Notes: a model not told the origin generated them from the sequence alone. A stretch of 9,569 bases of DNA from Prolixibacteraceae bacterium (GCA_018399395.1 JAGYOI010000031.1:1-9569); one strand, 5' to 3'. Shown: positions 1 to 8,248, counted from the first letter of the stretch. Numbers and translations: made by a program.

Positions 1-2517
1 AGCCAAATTCCAGCCATAAGGGCTCAAAAATGAATATTGCGTCTCAACACCTTCAAAATCATCAATATATACCTGGTTATTGGTAGAACCCGTTTTGCCG
101 GTTACCAATTTGGCAACTTCACCCTCTAATGATATGCTCGACTCAACATCCGATTCGTAAAATGGCAATATGTTTATCGCATCGGTTAATAATTTTGAAC
201 GCTGATCGTACTGAAAATCAAGGCCAAGCATTAAGTTAGAAACCGGTTCCTCGCCCATGTCAACTTTATTGGTTATTGGCTTTTCATTCATATACAGAAA
301 AGTACCGCCAACATTAAAATCATCAGAAAACTCGTAATTGGCATAGGTCCCGATCATGGTTTTACGCTGGGTTGAAATCAGTTCCTGGCTCTCAGTTGAT
401 ACTTGGATAGGTGTTCCGGCTTCAATCAAACCTTCGTTAATAATCTTTACACGCCCCATGGCATAATCAACCACATAATCAATATCCTCGGTAAGCCTTC
501 GGCCACCGGCTGTAACATTTACTGATCCGGGTGCAAGGTTAAATGAATTAAGTGCAATTTCAGAACCCGATGAACCTTTGTACGAACCAACAATCCGGAA
601 CTTATCGTGTTCAGAATCCTGTTCGGCATTGTTTTTTGAATCGTTGTACAGCGCGTTGAAAGCATATTTTTCTTTCAGGTCGGGATCGCTGATATTATTG
701 GCAACATTTGCCCCAAAAGGTTCAAGTTTCGGGAAAATAATCCGGCCTGTCTCGCTGAGAACAGTCACGCCTTCAATAAAATCGAACATCCCATCCCCAC
801 TTGCTGTATAATCATTCTGCGAGTTCAGGTTGTCAAGATTCATCAGACGAAGTAAAATGGTATCCTGAAGCTCACCCTCGGGCAAATAATTCAGGTGTGT
901 GTTTGTTGAATCGTTATAATATGTAACCTGAAGGTCAAATTCACTACGGGATAAATTATAAGCACCAATGTTGTAAATATTTTTCATCATCAGGTCCCAA
1001 GTGGGCATTCCGGGTGATAAATTGGTACCTTTCAATAATTTTAAGAATAAACTTTTGTCCGAATCAATATTATTGGTTGTAAATTCACCAACCTGAAATA
1101 CTTCACCGTTTAATGTATATTCGTAGGCAATTGCCAGAACTTCATCGTTATTTAAGGGCGACTTTAACGATATAAAACCCAGTTGTTCGTTAAAAGTATA
1201 TTCGTTTTGATCAAGCTTACGGGCCTGGTTGATCTTTTCCCAGTCGCGACCGTTTTTAAAGCCATAAGATTCTAATGGTTTTAAGGTATTGTTTACACGA
1301 TCGGAGAAACGCACATCGGAATAATTTGTATTTAATGAAGAATACATACCGTTTGAGGCATTACCGGGATAGTTAGATTCCCCCTCGAACCCGGGAACAC
1401 TGTTGGTGAGATTCTGTGCAGGTTCACCTAAATCAACAAAAGCAACAATATCGCGCGAAGAGGTAAAGTCTTGAGTTTTATTGGTTATCCAAACCTCAAT
1501 TTTAGTAACAACCGCCTGCGAGCTAATAACAGGCAGCATGCTCAATGCTTTGTTGTAATTATCCCTGAAATATTTTGAAATGAAGAAATGCCGGTTCTCA
1601 TCATAATCGGAAGCTTTAAAGTCGAATTCAGTTTTTTGGGTCCCACCTTCGGTTTGAATAACATTCGATTCACCTTTGTGTTGCGACAAAACAGTAGTAA
1701 CATTCAGGTGCCCGAATTGCATTTCGGTTTTGATACCAAACAAATTTGTTCCGCCCTGAATCAAAGAACCATTCAGGGGCAGCGAAACATTACCGGCTTC
1801 AATCCTGCGTATAATTTCATCTTCTTTACCGGTATAATCGAGGGTCATCTCGTTCTCAAAATCAAAAGTAGCTTCAGTGTTGTAATTAAAATCCATATTC
1901 ACCTTATCGCCAATTTTCCCCCGTACACTTACGTTAATCTGGTTTTCAAAGTCGAAAGTTGTTGTACGGCGCATACGTTCGGGTAAGGTCTCATTACCAT
2001 TGAAACGCGATTCAACACCAAACTGAACTTCAACATAACCTTGCGGCCGTATATCGATAACTTCGCTACCAAATATATTAGAAAAGGCCTCACTTTCGAT
2101 ACGAAGTTGTGGAATTAAGCCTCCCTGCTGGTTTTCGAGCTCCTCGGCACCACTACGTGTACGCCAGTAATTTTTTATGGCCCTGTCGAAATCATATTGA
2201 ACATATTCCTGCAGGTTTAATGCTTTGGGCATGCGGTAGTCAATGTCGCCAATTTTTTCGCGAATAATGTACTCGCCCGTTTCGGGGTCGTATTCAATTT
2301 GAGTTTCGATATTGGAAGGACGGTCAAGAAAAAGGGGTGATTGATTATCATCGGAATAATCAAATTCACCTTCATCGTCGAAAGGAAACCGGAGGGTACC
2401 GGTAGTATCTATTTCAACAGTATTAGTATTGTCGCCATTAGTTTGTGCATACCCCACCGGCGAGGTAGCCACGAACACTGCTATCAGAATTATTATATCG
2501 AGAATACGTATTTTCAA
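1..2517 (-). CDS. sprA: SprA/Sov, type IX secretion outer-membrane translocon (N-terminal part; runs off the window)
   Basis: SprA is the giant outer-membrane beta-barrel that carries type IX secretion cargo (and gliding adhesins where present) across the outer membrane. The reading frame is open without a stop from the TTG at 2517 to position 1, giving 839 codons; family members are usually well over 2,000 residues, so about a third is present. Residues 1-24 look like a signal peptide (basic start MKIR, hydrophobic core, GYA before Q25). Family-like stretches include RPQGYVEV (about 157-164), repeated short strand-forming segments such as DKVNMDFNYNTEATFDFENE, and VYIDDFEG (816-823), which is characteristic of SprA. 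An in-frame TGA lies just upstream and the next ATG is only at residue 96, so TTG (or CTG three codons earlier) must be the start if the signal peptide is real. It follows ruvA by 13 bp, a common Bacteroidota arrangement. Confidence 0.95.
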   Translation of the reverse strand, partial: MKIRILDIIILIAVFVATSPVGYAQTNGDNTNTVEIDTTGTLRFPFDDEGEFDYSDDNQSPLFLDRPSNIETQIEYDPETGEYIIREKIGDIDYRMPKALNLQEYVQYDFDRAIKNYWRTRSGAEELENQQGGLIPQLRIESEAFSNIFGSEVIDIRPQGYVEVQFGVESRFNGNETLPERMRRTTTFDFENQINVSVRGKIGDKVNMDFNYNTEATFDFENEMTLDYTGKEDEIIRRIEAGNVSLPLNGSLIQGGTNLFGIKTEMQFGHLNVTTVLSQHKGESNVIQTEGGTQKTEFDFKASDYDENRHFFISKYFRDNYNKALSMLPVISSQAVVTKIEVWITNKTQDFTSSRDIVAFVDLGEPAQNLTNSVPGFEGESNYPGNASNGMYSSLNTNYSDVRFSDRVNNTLKPLESYGFKNGRDWEKINQARKLDQNEYTFNEQLGFISLKSPLNNDEVLAIAYEYTLNGEVFQVGEFTTNNIDSDKSLFLKLLKGTNLSPGMPTWDLMMKNIYNIGAYNLSRSEFDLQVTYYNDSTNTHLNYLPEGELQDTILLRLMNLDNLNSQNDYTASGDGMFDFIEGVTVLSETGRIIFPKLEPFGANVANNISDPDLKEKYAFNALYNDSKNNAEQDSEHDKFRIVGSYKGSSGSEIALNSFNLAPGSVNVTAGGRRLTEDIDYVVDYAMGRVKIINEGLIEAGTPIQVSTESQELISTQRKTMIGTYANYEFSDDFNVGGTFLYMNEKPITNKVDMGEEPVSNLMLGLDFQYDQRSKLLTDAINILPFYESDVESSISLEGEVAKLVTGKTGSTNNQVYIDDFEGVETQYSFLSPYGWNLA

Positions 2518-2530
2518 AACGAACAGGGAT

Positions 2531-3112
2531 TTACATTTGTTTCAATGCTTCCTTGATAATTTGTTCAACCGAAAAATCAGGATTATTCTTCATTATTTTG
2601 TCAACCACTTTTTCGGCACCTTTCTTCACAAAACCAAGGGTAACTAATGCAGATAACGCTTCGTCGCGCGTACTATTGTCCGGTGTTGAAAAAATGTTAG
2701 AAGAAATTGGCTCTTTACTTAATTTGTCTTTCAATTCGACAATAATACGCTGAGCAGTTTTTAATCCTACCCCTTTAACACTTTTCAAACAATTTACATC
2801 GCCGGATATAATGGCAACTTTAATTTCATCGGCAGGCAACGACGAAAGAAAGAGAATACCAGTATTGGCCCCTACACCCGAAACTGAAATAAGGTTACGA
2901 AACAGTTCTCTTTCGTCAGAATTGTGGAACCCGTACAACAAATGTGCATCTTCACGAATAATTTCATGAATATACAGCATTGTTTGGTTTTTCCCGTTCA
3001 ATGCTGAATAAGTATTTACAGAAATATGAATAAAGTATCCAATTCCGTTTATATCGATTACGACATGAGCCGGGTTTAACTCAATTATCTGCCCGCTTAT
3101 GTATTCTATCAT
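2531..3112 (-). CDS. ruvA: Holliday junction branch migration protein RuvA
   Basis: RuvA binds four-way DNA junctions as a tetramer and loads the RuvB helicase for branch migration during recombinational repair; it acts on the chromosome in the cytoplasm. The 193-residue product is close to the usual 190-205. It starts MIEYISGQI and has the N-terminal OB-fold domain (about 1-62). Two helix-hairpin-helix motifs follow: LISVSGVGANTG (about 74-85) and LKSVKGVGLKTAQRI (about 109-123), which contact the DNA backbone. A polar flexible linker (about 133-147) leads to the small C-terminal domain III (about 148-193) that contacts RuvB. The ATG lies 1 bp after the pdxA stop codon, indicating tight, probably translationally coupled co-transcription. 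The last codons (AAA CAA ATG TAA) lie just before the sprA start. No ruvB or ruvC is in the window. Confidence 0.97.
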   Translation of the reverse strand: MIEYISGQIIELNPAHVVIDINGIGYFIHISVNTYSALNGKNQTMLYIHEIIREDAHLLYGFHNSDERELFRNLISVSGVGANTGILFLSSLPADEIKVAIISGDVNCLKSVKGVGLKTAQRIIVELKDKLSKEPISSNIFSTPDNSTRDEALSALVTLGFVKKGAEKVVDKIMKNNPDFSVEQIIKEALKQM

Positions 3113-3113
3113 A

Positions 3114-4211
3114 TTAAAATTCAGTATCTTGATCTTTGGTTAAATCAACGTGGTCAGATTCGCCATTTGCTTTAATTTCATATTTTTGCAGGGGGTTCCT
3201 GCTTGCTTTTTCATATATTTTTCTATTTCTGAAAATATCTAATGCTTTATATATTGCTTGCTTAAATGATTCTTCCGAGGCTTTGTTTTGTCCGGCAATA
3301 TTAAAAGCGGTACCGTGCCCCGGAGAAGTACGTATAACAGGCAGCCCTGCTGTAAAATTAACCCCTTCATCAAATGTTAAAGCTTTAAACGGAGCCAGCC
3401 CCTGATCGTGGTACATGGCCAAAACGGCATCGAATTTATTGTGCAGCCCTGAACCAAAAAAACCATCGGCTGCATAAGGCCCCATAGCTGTTATTCCTTT
3501 TTTAAAGGCTTCTTTTAAAGCCGGTATAATAATTTCATTCTCTTCGTTGCCCAACACGCCATTATCGCCGGCATGGGGGTTAAGCCCCAAAACAGCAATA
3601 CGTGGGTTCGTGCATGCAAAATCCTGTACTAATGTTTTATGCAGTGTTTTTATTTTTTTCAGAATCAATTCCTTCGTTATTGCAGCGGGCACATCTTTAA
3701 TGGCCAGGTGCCCTGTTACAACGCCAACCCTGATATTTTCGGAAATCAACAACATCAAAGGATTATCAGATTCAAATTGCTGTGCCAGATATTCAGTGTG
3801 CCCGGGGAAGTTGAACATATCTGATTGAACTGTTTCTTTATTGATGGGTGCGGTAACCAACACATCTATTTTACCTTCTTTCAAATCAGTTATTGCCTGT
3901 TCGAGGGCCAGGTAAGCTGCTTCGCCGGCGATATTAGTGTTTTGTCCCAACTCTACCCTCACATTATCATCGCAACAATTTATAATGTTTACTTTGTGCT
4001 TATCGGCATCAGATGCTTCGCGTATTTGGTGAAAATTAAAGCTTTCAAAATCAAGCACTTTCTTGTGATAAGCCGCTACTTTGGGAGAACCATAAACAAC
4101 CGGGGTACAAAATTCGAGCATACGTGAATCGGCAAACGATTTAATGATAACTTCGTATCCTACACCGTTTATATCGCCTTGTGTTATTCCTACTTTAATT
4201 ATATCGTTCAT
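3114..4211 (-). CDS. pdxA: 4-hydroxythreonine-4-phosphate dehydrogenase PdxA
   Basis: PdxA oxidises 4-phosphohydroxy-L-threonine with NAD(P)+ and the product decarboxylates to 3-amino-1-hydroxyacetone phosphate, which PdxJ condenses with DXP to make pyridoxine 5'-phosphate (DXP-dependent vitamin B6 route). Visible motifs: ITQGDINGVG (9-18), TAPINKE (120-126), FPGHTEYLA (135-143), VTGHLAIKDVP (165-175), LNPHAGDNG (210-218), AMYHDQGLAPFK (265-276) and RTSPGHGTAF (294-303). The three metal-binding histidines of the family fall at H168, H213 and H268. The protein is 365 residues against about 330 for the E. coli enzyme. The surplus is mainly a charged C-terminal tail after the last conserved helix (roughly 330-365), ending in DLTKDQDTEF. 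It lies 12 bp after the DUF4837 gene and 1 bp before ruvA, so it is probably in the same transcript. Confidence 0.96.
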   Translation of the reverse strand: MNDIIKVGITQGDINGVGYEVIIKSFADSRMLEFCTPVVYGSPKVAAYHKKVLDFESFNFHQIREASDADKHKVNIINCCDDNVRVELGQNTNIAGEAAYLALEQAITDLKEGKIDVLVTAPINKETVQSDMFNFPGHTEYLAQQFESDNPLMLLISENIRVGVVTGHLAIKDVPAAITKELILKKIKTLHKTLVQDFACTNPRIAVLGLNPHAGDNGVLGNEENEIIIPALKEAFKKGITAMGPYAADGFFGSGLHNKFDAVLAMYHDQGLAPFKALTFDEGVNFTAGLPVIRTSPGHGTAFNIAGQNKASEESFKQAIYKALDIFRNRKIYEKASRNPLQKYEIKANGESDHVDLTKDQDTEF

Positions 4212-4223
4212 TGAAATGATTTT

Positions 4224-5261
4224 TTAGTTTTCGAAATCAAGTTGTTTGTTAACCTTGTCAATTTCGTCCTGGTTTACAAATTTCGCCGAGTAAACCATGG
4301 CTTCAACCTGACGAAGATAATTCCGCTTGTCCTTTCCAGGGGCATAAACATAACCATCAAGCACAACCACACGGTTGTCCAGCATATCAAGCATCGCCAA
4401 ATTAATAAAAGGCCCACCCATAAAGTTATTCTCAACAGTCCATAGGCCGCGCATTTCAGATGCATAATTGCCGTCTTTTCTAAATGTATTGTACACAACA
4501 GGCAAATCGCTTTCGGTTGACATATACGACCCTTCAGTTGGTCCGGGTACATTTTCGCGCAATACTATGTTACGTCTTATTTTCATATAATCGGCCGTAA
4601 ATGTATTATCATCTTCATACGGAAATGTATAAATAAATATACCCTGGCTTATCTCGGGTGTTTCAAAACGAATCCACATAAAATCATCTTCAACTTTATC
4701 GACAACAAAACCGGGTGGCACATTCAGGGTTATGCCAAATTTCTCTTCTGTTTCGGACGCAACAGCACGTTCGTAATATTTTGAATAGTTTAAAACAAGG
4801 CGACGGCGTTCAGCTTTCATGAAGAAAGAAGCTATTTTATCAGAATTATCATTAAATAACTTCTCAAAATCATTAAATGATTTTGCATCGATGTAGGCTA
4901 CAGCCTGAGTAAAGGCATGAACATCCCGTTTTAAGCGGAGATCATTTTTTTCAACATTGTTACCAATTTTCACAATCAGAAGATTCCTGCTTGTTTTGAA
5001 AATTTGCCCAAAAGCATCGTGAGGTATGTTTATTAAGTCGAAAATAGGTTCCTCCTGAGGCAGGCTGAGTTGTGGCTGGGCTAATACATCGCGAATAAGA
5101 TCGCCCGGGGCATTGTCCCAAGCGGTAGGTTTTATTACAACAACAAGTTCTCCAGCCTTACCGGTTACATTTTTTTTCATCGATGTTTGATTTCGACTAT
5201 CGCAAGCCCCCAACAACATCATCATAATCATTATAGAAAAAAACTGTATTTTTCGCTTCAT
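4224..5261 (-). CDS. DUF4837-type lipoprotein of unknown function
   Basis: The 345-residue product has a lipoprotein signal: basic MKRK, a hydrophobic stretch rich in I and M, and the lipobox LLGAC with the acylated cysteine at residue 20. It is followed by DSRNQTS, so it is exported and anchored in a membrane. The mature part resembles the Bacteroidota-specific DUF4837 family by its opening GKAGELVVVIKPTAWDN, then a long soluble domain with phrases such as RNLLIVKIGNN and FMWIRFETPE. I see no catalytic motif and no transmembrane segment beyond the signal. It is the first gene of a unit continuing into pdxA, ruvA and sprA. The association with sprA fits an envelope role, but that is inference only. 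The family name is recalled from sequence resemblance, not searched. Confidence 0.85.
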   Translation of the reverse strand: MKRKIQFFSIMIMMMLLGACDSRNQTSMKKNVTGKAGELVVVIKPTAWDNAPGDLIRDVLAQPQLSLPQEEPIFDLINIPHDAFGQIFKTSRNLLIVKIGNNVEKNDLRLKRDVHAFTQAVAYIDAKSFNDFEKLFNDNSDKIASFFMKAERRRLVLNYSKYYERAVASETEEKFGITLNVPPGFVVDKVEDDFMWIRFETPEISQGIFIYTFPYEDDNTFTADYMKIRRNIVLRENVPGPTEGSYMSTESDLPVVYNTFRKDGNYASEMRGLWTVENNFMGGPFINLAMLDMLDNRVVVLDGYVYAPGKDKRNYLRQVEAMVYSAKFVNQDEIDKVNKQLDFEN

Positions 5262-5398
5262 GGTGTTATATTTTCGAGATTAAATAAATTGAGAAAAAGA
5301 TTTAAAAAGTGAACATGAATCAAAATTTCAATCCCCCTACTTTTAACTAATTATACTCGGGAAATGTTAATATCATGACCAACAATTTGAACACCAAC

Positions 5399-5429
5399 AA
5401 AAACCCCGCCAAATGATCAGGCAGGGTTT
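5399..5429 (-). terminator. Rho-independent terminator after tatA
   Basis: On the minus strand AAACCCTGCC pairs with GGCGGGGTTT over ten base pairs (one T-G wobble) around the loop TGATCATTT. A run of T's overlaps and follows the 3' arm (5403-5399). It begins 20 bp after the tatA stop codon. It marks the end of the M23-dxr-rseP-tatA unit and separates it from the DUF4837-pdxA-ruvA-sprA unit on the same strand. The plus-strand reading lacks a T-run after the hairpin, so it looks one-directional. Confidence 0.85.
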
Positions 5430-5448
5430 AATGATATCTTCTTGTCAT

Positions 5449-5652
5449 TTATCTTTCTTTATTTTCAACATCTTCGCTGTTGTCCGATTTTATTTCGTCT
5501 TCCTTTGTAGCATTTTTAAATTCTTTCATGCCTTTTCCAAGCCCCTTCATGAGCTCAGGTATTTTTCGTCCACCAAAAAAGATTAAAACAATTAAAAGTA
5601 TAATAAGAATTTCCTGTCCGCCAAACCATCCGGCAATAATATTAATATTCAT
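5449..5652 (-). CDS. tatA: Sec-independent (Tat) translocase subunit TatA/E
   Basis: TatA oligomerises in the inner membrane and, with TatC, moves folded proteins carrying twin-arginine signals across it. The 67-residue product has the family layout: a short periplasmic N-terminus, one transmembrane helix (about 13-27, [13 protein letters not shown]), the hinge FGGRKIPEL (26-34), an amphipathic helix with [10 protein letters not shown] (37-46), and a charged tail rich in D, E and K. The glycine before the hinge and the phenylalanine in the KEF segment match typical TatA rather than TatB. The gene is 82 bp downstream of rseP with a possible own promoter, and has its own terminator. No tatC is in the window, so the partner must be encoded elsewhere. 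Confidence 0.93.
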   Translation of the reverse strand: MNINIIAGWFGGQEILIILLIVLIFFGGRKIPELMKGLGKGMKEFKNATKEDEIKSDNSEDVENKER

Positions 5653-5675
5653 AGCTATTCAAATTTTAATTTCAA

Positions 5676-5711
5676 CAAATATAACAATCTATTTTAAGTT
5701 TATTGTACAAA
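5676..5711 (-). promoter_or_regulatory. Possible tatA promoter (Bacteroidota type)
   Basis: In the 82-bp rseP-tatA gap the minus strand carries TATATTTG (5683-5676), a full match to the Bacteroidota -7 consensus TAnnTTTG. An upstream TTTG (5711-5708) could be the -33 box. The spacer is 24 nt, slightly longer than usual, which weakens the call. The tatA ATG begins 23 bp downstream of the -7 box. If it is active, tatA could be transcribed apart from dxr and rseP. Confidence 0.4.
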
Positions 5712-5734
5712 ATACACCCTCAAAAATTTCCTGA

Positions 5735-7060
5735 CTAACGGAATAAACGTATCACATCGTTGGCATTGGCATAAAGCACCAGGAATAACAGGATGATCAA
5801 CCCTATATACTGAGCGTATTCAAGAAATTTTTCACTGGGTTTTCTGCCTGTAACCATTTCGTATAATACGAACATTACATGCCCCCCATCGAGAGCAGGT
5901 ATAGGAAGGATATTCATTATTCCCAGTATAATCGAGAGGAAGGCAGTCATATCCCAGAAAACTTTCCAGTTCCACATTCCCGGGAAAATATTTCCAATAG
6001 TAATAAACCCGCCCAACGATTCGTACCCTTTTGTGGTACGGTTAAAAATAAGCTTAAACTGCTTCAGGTAATCGGCCGATGTTTCCCAGCCACGTTTAAG
6101 TCCGGCAGGTATGGCTTCAAAAAAGCCATAATCGTGATGCGCAAACTCAAAATATTTTGAGATATTTCCATCACGACGTACACCCAACAAACCTTCGTTA
6201 GTTAACGTAACAGGTACTTCAAATCTGCTATCATCACGCAGTACCGTTACATCTACCTTTTCATTTTTATGTTGTTTAAGATATTCGGTAAACTGATCGT
6301 AAAACTTAAATTCTTTGCCATCAACAGCAATTATTTCGTCACCTTTTTGTAACCCGGCGTCTTTTGCAGGCGAATCAGATGAAAAATCAGTAATTTTAAG
6401 TTCATAAGGATAACGCAACCCAATAATTCCGGGGTTTTTCATCATTTTGGCAATATCCTGCTCTGTGATCATCACATTTACAAGCTCACCGCTACGCTTA
6501 ACCTGTACCGATTCAATATCGTCGAGCATGATGGTACTCATCACGTTAAAATAATCATCCACCGGTTCATTGTCAACCGACATAATCATGTCGCCATCCC
6601 GAAACCCGATCTCCTCGCCTACTTCATTTGCAGCGATGCCGTATTTTACATTCTCAATTGGCAGGTAATCGGCACCCCATGCATACGAAATACCAATGTA
6701 AATAATAATAGCGGCTAAAAAATTCATCAATACACCACCAACCATAATCAATAGTCGCTGATAAGCCTTTTTCGAACGGAACTCGTATGGTTTAGGAGGT
6801 TGTTTCATTTGCTCCTTATCCATCGATTCATCTATCATCCCGGCAATTTTCACATATCCGCCCAATGGCAACCAGCCAATACCATATTCGGTTTCACCTT
6901 TTTTAGTTTTAAATAATGTAAAGCCGGCATTAAAAAACAAATAAAATTTTTCAACCCTGCATTTAAATATCTTGGCAAAAATAAAGTGGCCGGTTTCGTG
7001 AATAATAATTAAAAGTGAAAGACTTAAAAGAAATTGTGCAATTTTAACTAATACTTCCAT
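5735..7060 (-). CDS. rseP: RIP metalloprotease RseP (site-2 protease family)
   Basis: This is a zinc intramembrane protease that cleaves transmembrane segments of anti-sigma factors and leftover signal peptides. Its substrates in this organism cannot be read from the window. The 441-residue product has the HExxH zinc site in the first transmembrane helix (H21, E22, H25 in IIIHETGHF). GGYVKIAGM (67-75) follows. A second membrane helix lies at about 105-125. Two periplasmic PDZ-like domains follow: about 140-195 with GFRDGDMIMSVDNEPV, and about 220-285 with SPAKDAGLQKGDEIIAVDG. The second catalytic motif is NILPIPALDGGH (383-394), whose D391 completes zinc binding, and a last helix lies at about 418-434. 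The length matches the roughly 450 of E. coli RseP. It starts 20 bp after the dxr stop codon; the dxr-rseP pairing is widespread in bacteria. Confidence 0.96.
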   Translation of the reverse strand: MEVLVKIAQFLLSLSLLIIIHETGHFIFAKIFKCRVEKFYLFFNAGFTLFKTKKGETEYGIGWLPLGGYVKIAGMIDESMDKEQMKQPPKPYEFRSKKAYQRLLIMVGGVLMNFLAAIIIYIGISYAWGADYLPIENVKYGIAANEVGEEIGFRDGDMIMSVDNEPVDDYFNVMSTIMLDDIESVQVKRSGELVNVMITEQDIAKMMKNPGIIGLRYPYELKITDFSSDSPAKDAGLQKGDEIIAVDGKEFKFYDQFTEYLKQHKNEKVDVTVLRDDSRFEVPVTLTNEGLLGVRRDGNISKYFEFAHHDYGFFEAIPAGLKRGWETSADYLKQFKLIFNRTTKGYESLGGFITIGNIFPGMWNWKVFWDMTAFLSIILGIMNILPIPALDGGHVMFVLYEMVTGRKPSEKFLEYAQYIGLIILLFLVLYANANDVIRLFR

Positions 7061-7080
7061 CTGCTATTCTATCTCCTGTG

Positions 7081-8244
7081 TTAAACTATTTTTTTAATAA
7101 TCTCGTTGGCTTTCTGCCTGGTTTGTTTGTCGGTTTCAATATAATCGTCAATTTCAGGCTGACTAATAAAAGGAATTTTTTGCATACATTGTTCAATCAC
7201 ATCGGGCATTTGCAAAAATGAAATATGGTTTTCCAGAAAAGCATTTACAGCAACTTCGTTTGCTGCATTAACAATACAAGCCATATTCCCCCCTTTTTCA
7301 ATAGCCAAATAAGCGAGTGCAAGGTTACGAAATTTTTTAGTATCGGGAGAATGAAAAGTCAATTTTGAATAGTCGGAAAAAGAAAAACGCGGAAAACTGT
7401 TCTCCACCCTGCCGGGATAACACATTGCATACTGAATGGGCAAACGCATATCGGGCAGTCCCATTTGTGCCTTAATTGATCCATCGGTAAACTGAACAAG
7501 TGAATGTACAATGCTTTGCGGGTGAATAACAACCTCAATTTTTTCGGGTGAAAGGTCAAATAACCACTTGGCCTCTATTACTTCAAATCCTTTATTCATC
7601 AAAGTTGCCGAATCGATGGTAATTTTTGCCCCCATATCCCAGTTGGGATGCGCCAGTGCCTGTTTACTGGTTACTTTTTTTAACGCTTCGGATGAATAAT
7701 CCCGGAACGGTCCCCCGGAACATGTCAGGATTATCTTATCGACATCCTGTGGCCGCTCCCCTTCGAGGCACTGAAAAATTGCAGAGTGTTCTGAGTCGAC
7801 CGGTAATAACTTCACATTATTCTCGGCACATAAACGTGTAATAATGTCGCCGGCAACCACCAATGTTTCTTTATTGGCAAGTGCAATTTCCTTTCGGGCC
7901 TTAATGGCATTCACAACAGGCAATAAACCGGCATAACCAACCATTGCAGCCACCACCATATCAACATTGTCATCCAACACCACCTGCTGCAGGGCCAATG
8001 CCCCCGAAAACACTTCTATCCCTTCAATTTCAAGTGCATTACTCAACTCATCATAATGCTCATCGTTAGCAATCACAACTGTTTTAGGTTTAAATTTTAA
8101 TGCTTGTTTTATTAGCAACTTCACATTATTGTGAGCTGTTAATGTTGTAATAGAAAAAAGTTGCGGGTTGGCTTCAACCACATCAAGTGCTTGTGTACCT
8201 ATTGAACCGGTTGAACCTAAAATTGCTATTCGTTTCATGAACAT
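7081..8244 (-). CDS. dxr: 1-deoxy-D-xylulose-5-phosphate reductoisomerase
   Basis: Dxr (IspC) rearranges and reduces DXP to 2-C-methyl-D-erythritol 4-phosphate with NADPH, the committed step of the MEP isoprenoid pathway, which feeds undecaprenyl phosphate and quinone synthesis. The NADPH-binding loop GSTGSIG sits at residues 10-16. The substrate and metal region shows ALANKETLV (121-129), LPVDSEHSAIFQ (147-158, D150 and E152 as metal ligands), TCSGGPFR (174-181), HPNWDMG (199-205) and IDSATLMNKGFE (210-221, E221 as third ligand). HPQSIVHSLV (241-250) follows. Length 387 is normal. ATG codons at 8244 and 8238 are both possible; the second (MKRIAILGSTGSIG) gives the more usual N-terminus. It begins 4 bp after the M23 peptidase stop codon and is followed by rseP. 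Confidence 0.97.
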   Translation of the reverse strand: MFMKRIAILGSTGSIGTQALDVVEANPQLFSITTLTAHNNVKLLIKQALKFKPKTVVIANDEHYDELSNALEIEGIEVFSGALALQQVVLDDNVDMVVAAMVGYAGLLPVVNAIKARKEIALANKETLVVAGDIITRLCAENNVKLLPVDSEHSAIFQCLEGERPQDVDKIILTCSGGPFRDYSSEALKKVTSKQALAHPNWDMGAKITIDSATLMNKGFEVIEAKWLFDLSPEKIEVVIHPQSIVHSLVQFTDGSIKAQMGLPDMRLPIQYAMCYPGRVENSFPRFSFSDYSKLTFHSPDTKKFRNLALAYLAIEKGGNMACIVNAANEVAVNAFLENHISFLQMPDVIEQCMQKIPFISQPEIDDYIETDKQTRQKANEIIKKIV

Positions 8245-8248
8245 CTTG

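Noticed and set aside
1588..1986. Plus-strand 132-codon reading frame
   Set aside because: It lies opposite the sprA coding frame, which is open throughout and recognisable; the opposite-strand peptide has no recognisable features.
3136..4127. Several plus-strand frames of 60-100 codons
   Set aside because: All are antisense to the well-supported pdxA gene and resemble no known protein.
4274..4552. Minus-strand 92-codon frame in an alternative phase
   Set aside because: It is out of phase within the DUF4837 gene and rich in W, C and I, as expected of a shadow frame.
5480..5734. Plus-strand 84-codon frame opposite tatA
   Set aside because: It is antisense to tatA, whose protein is unmistakable; the hydrophobic stretch merely mirrors the TatA helix.
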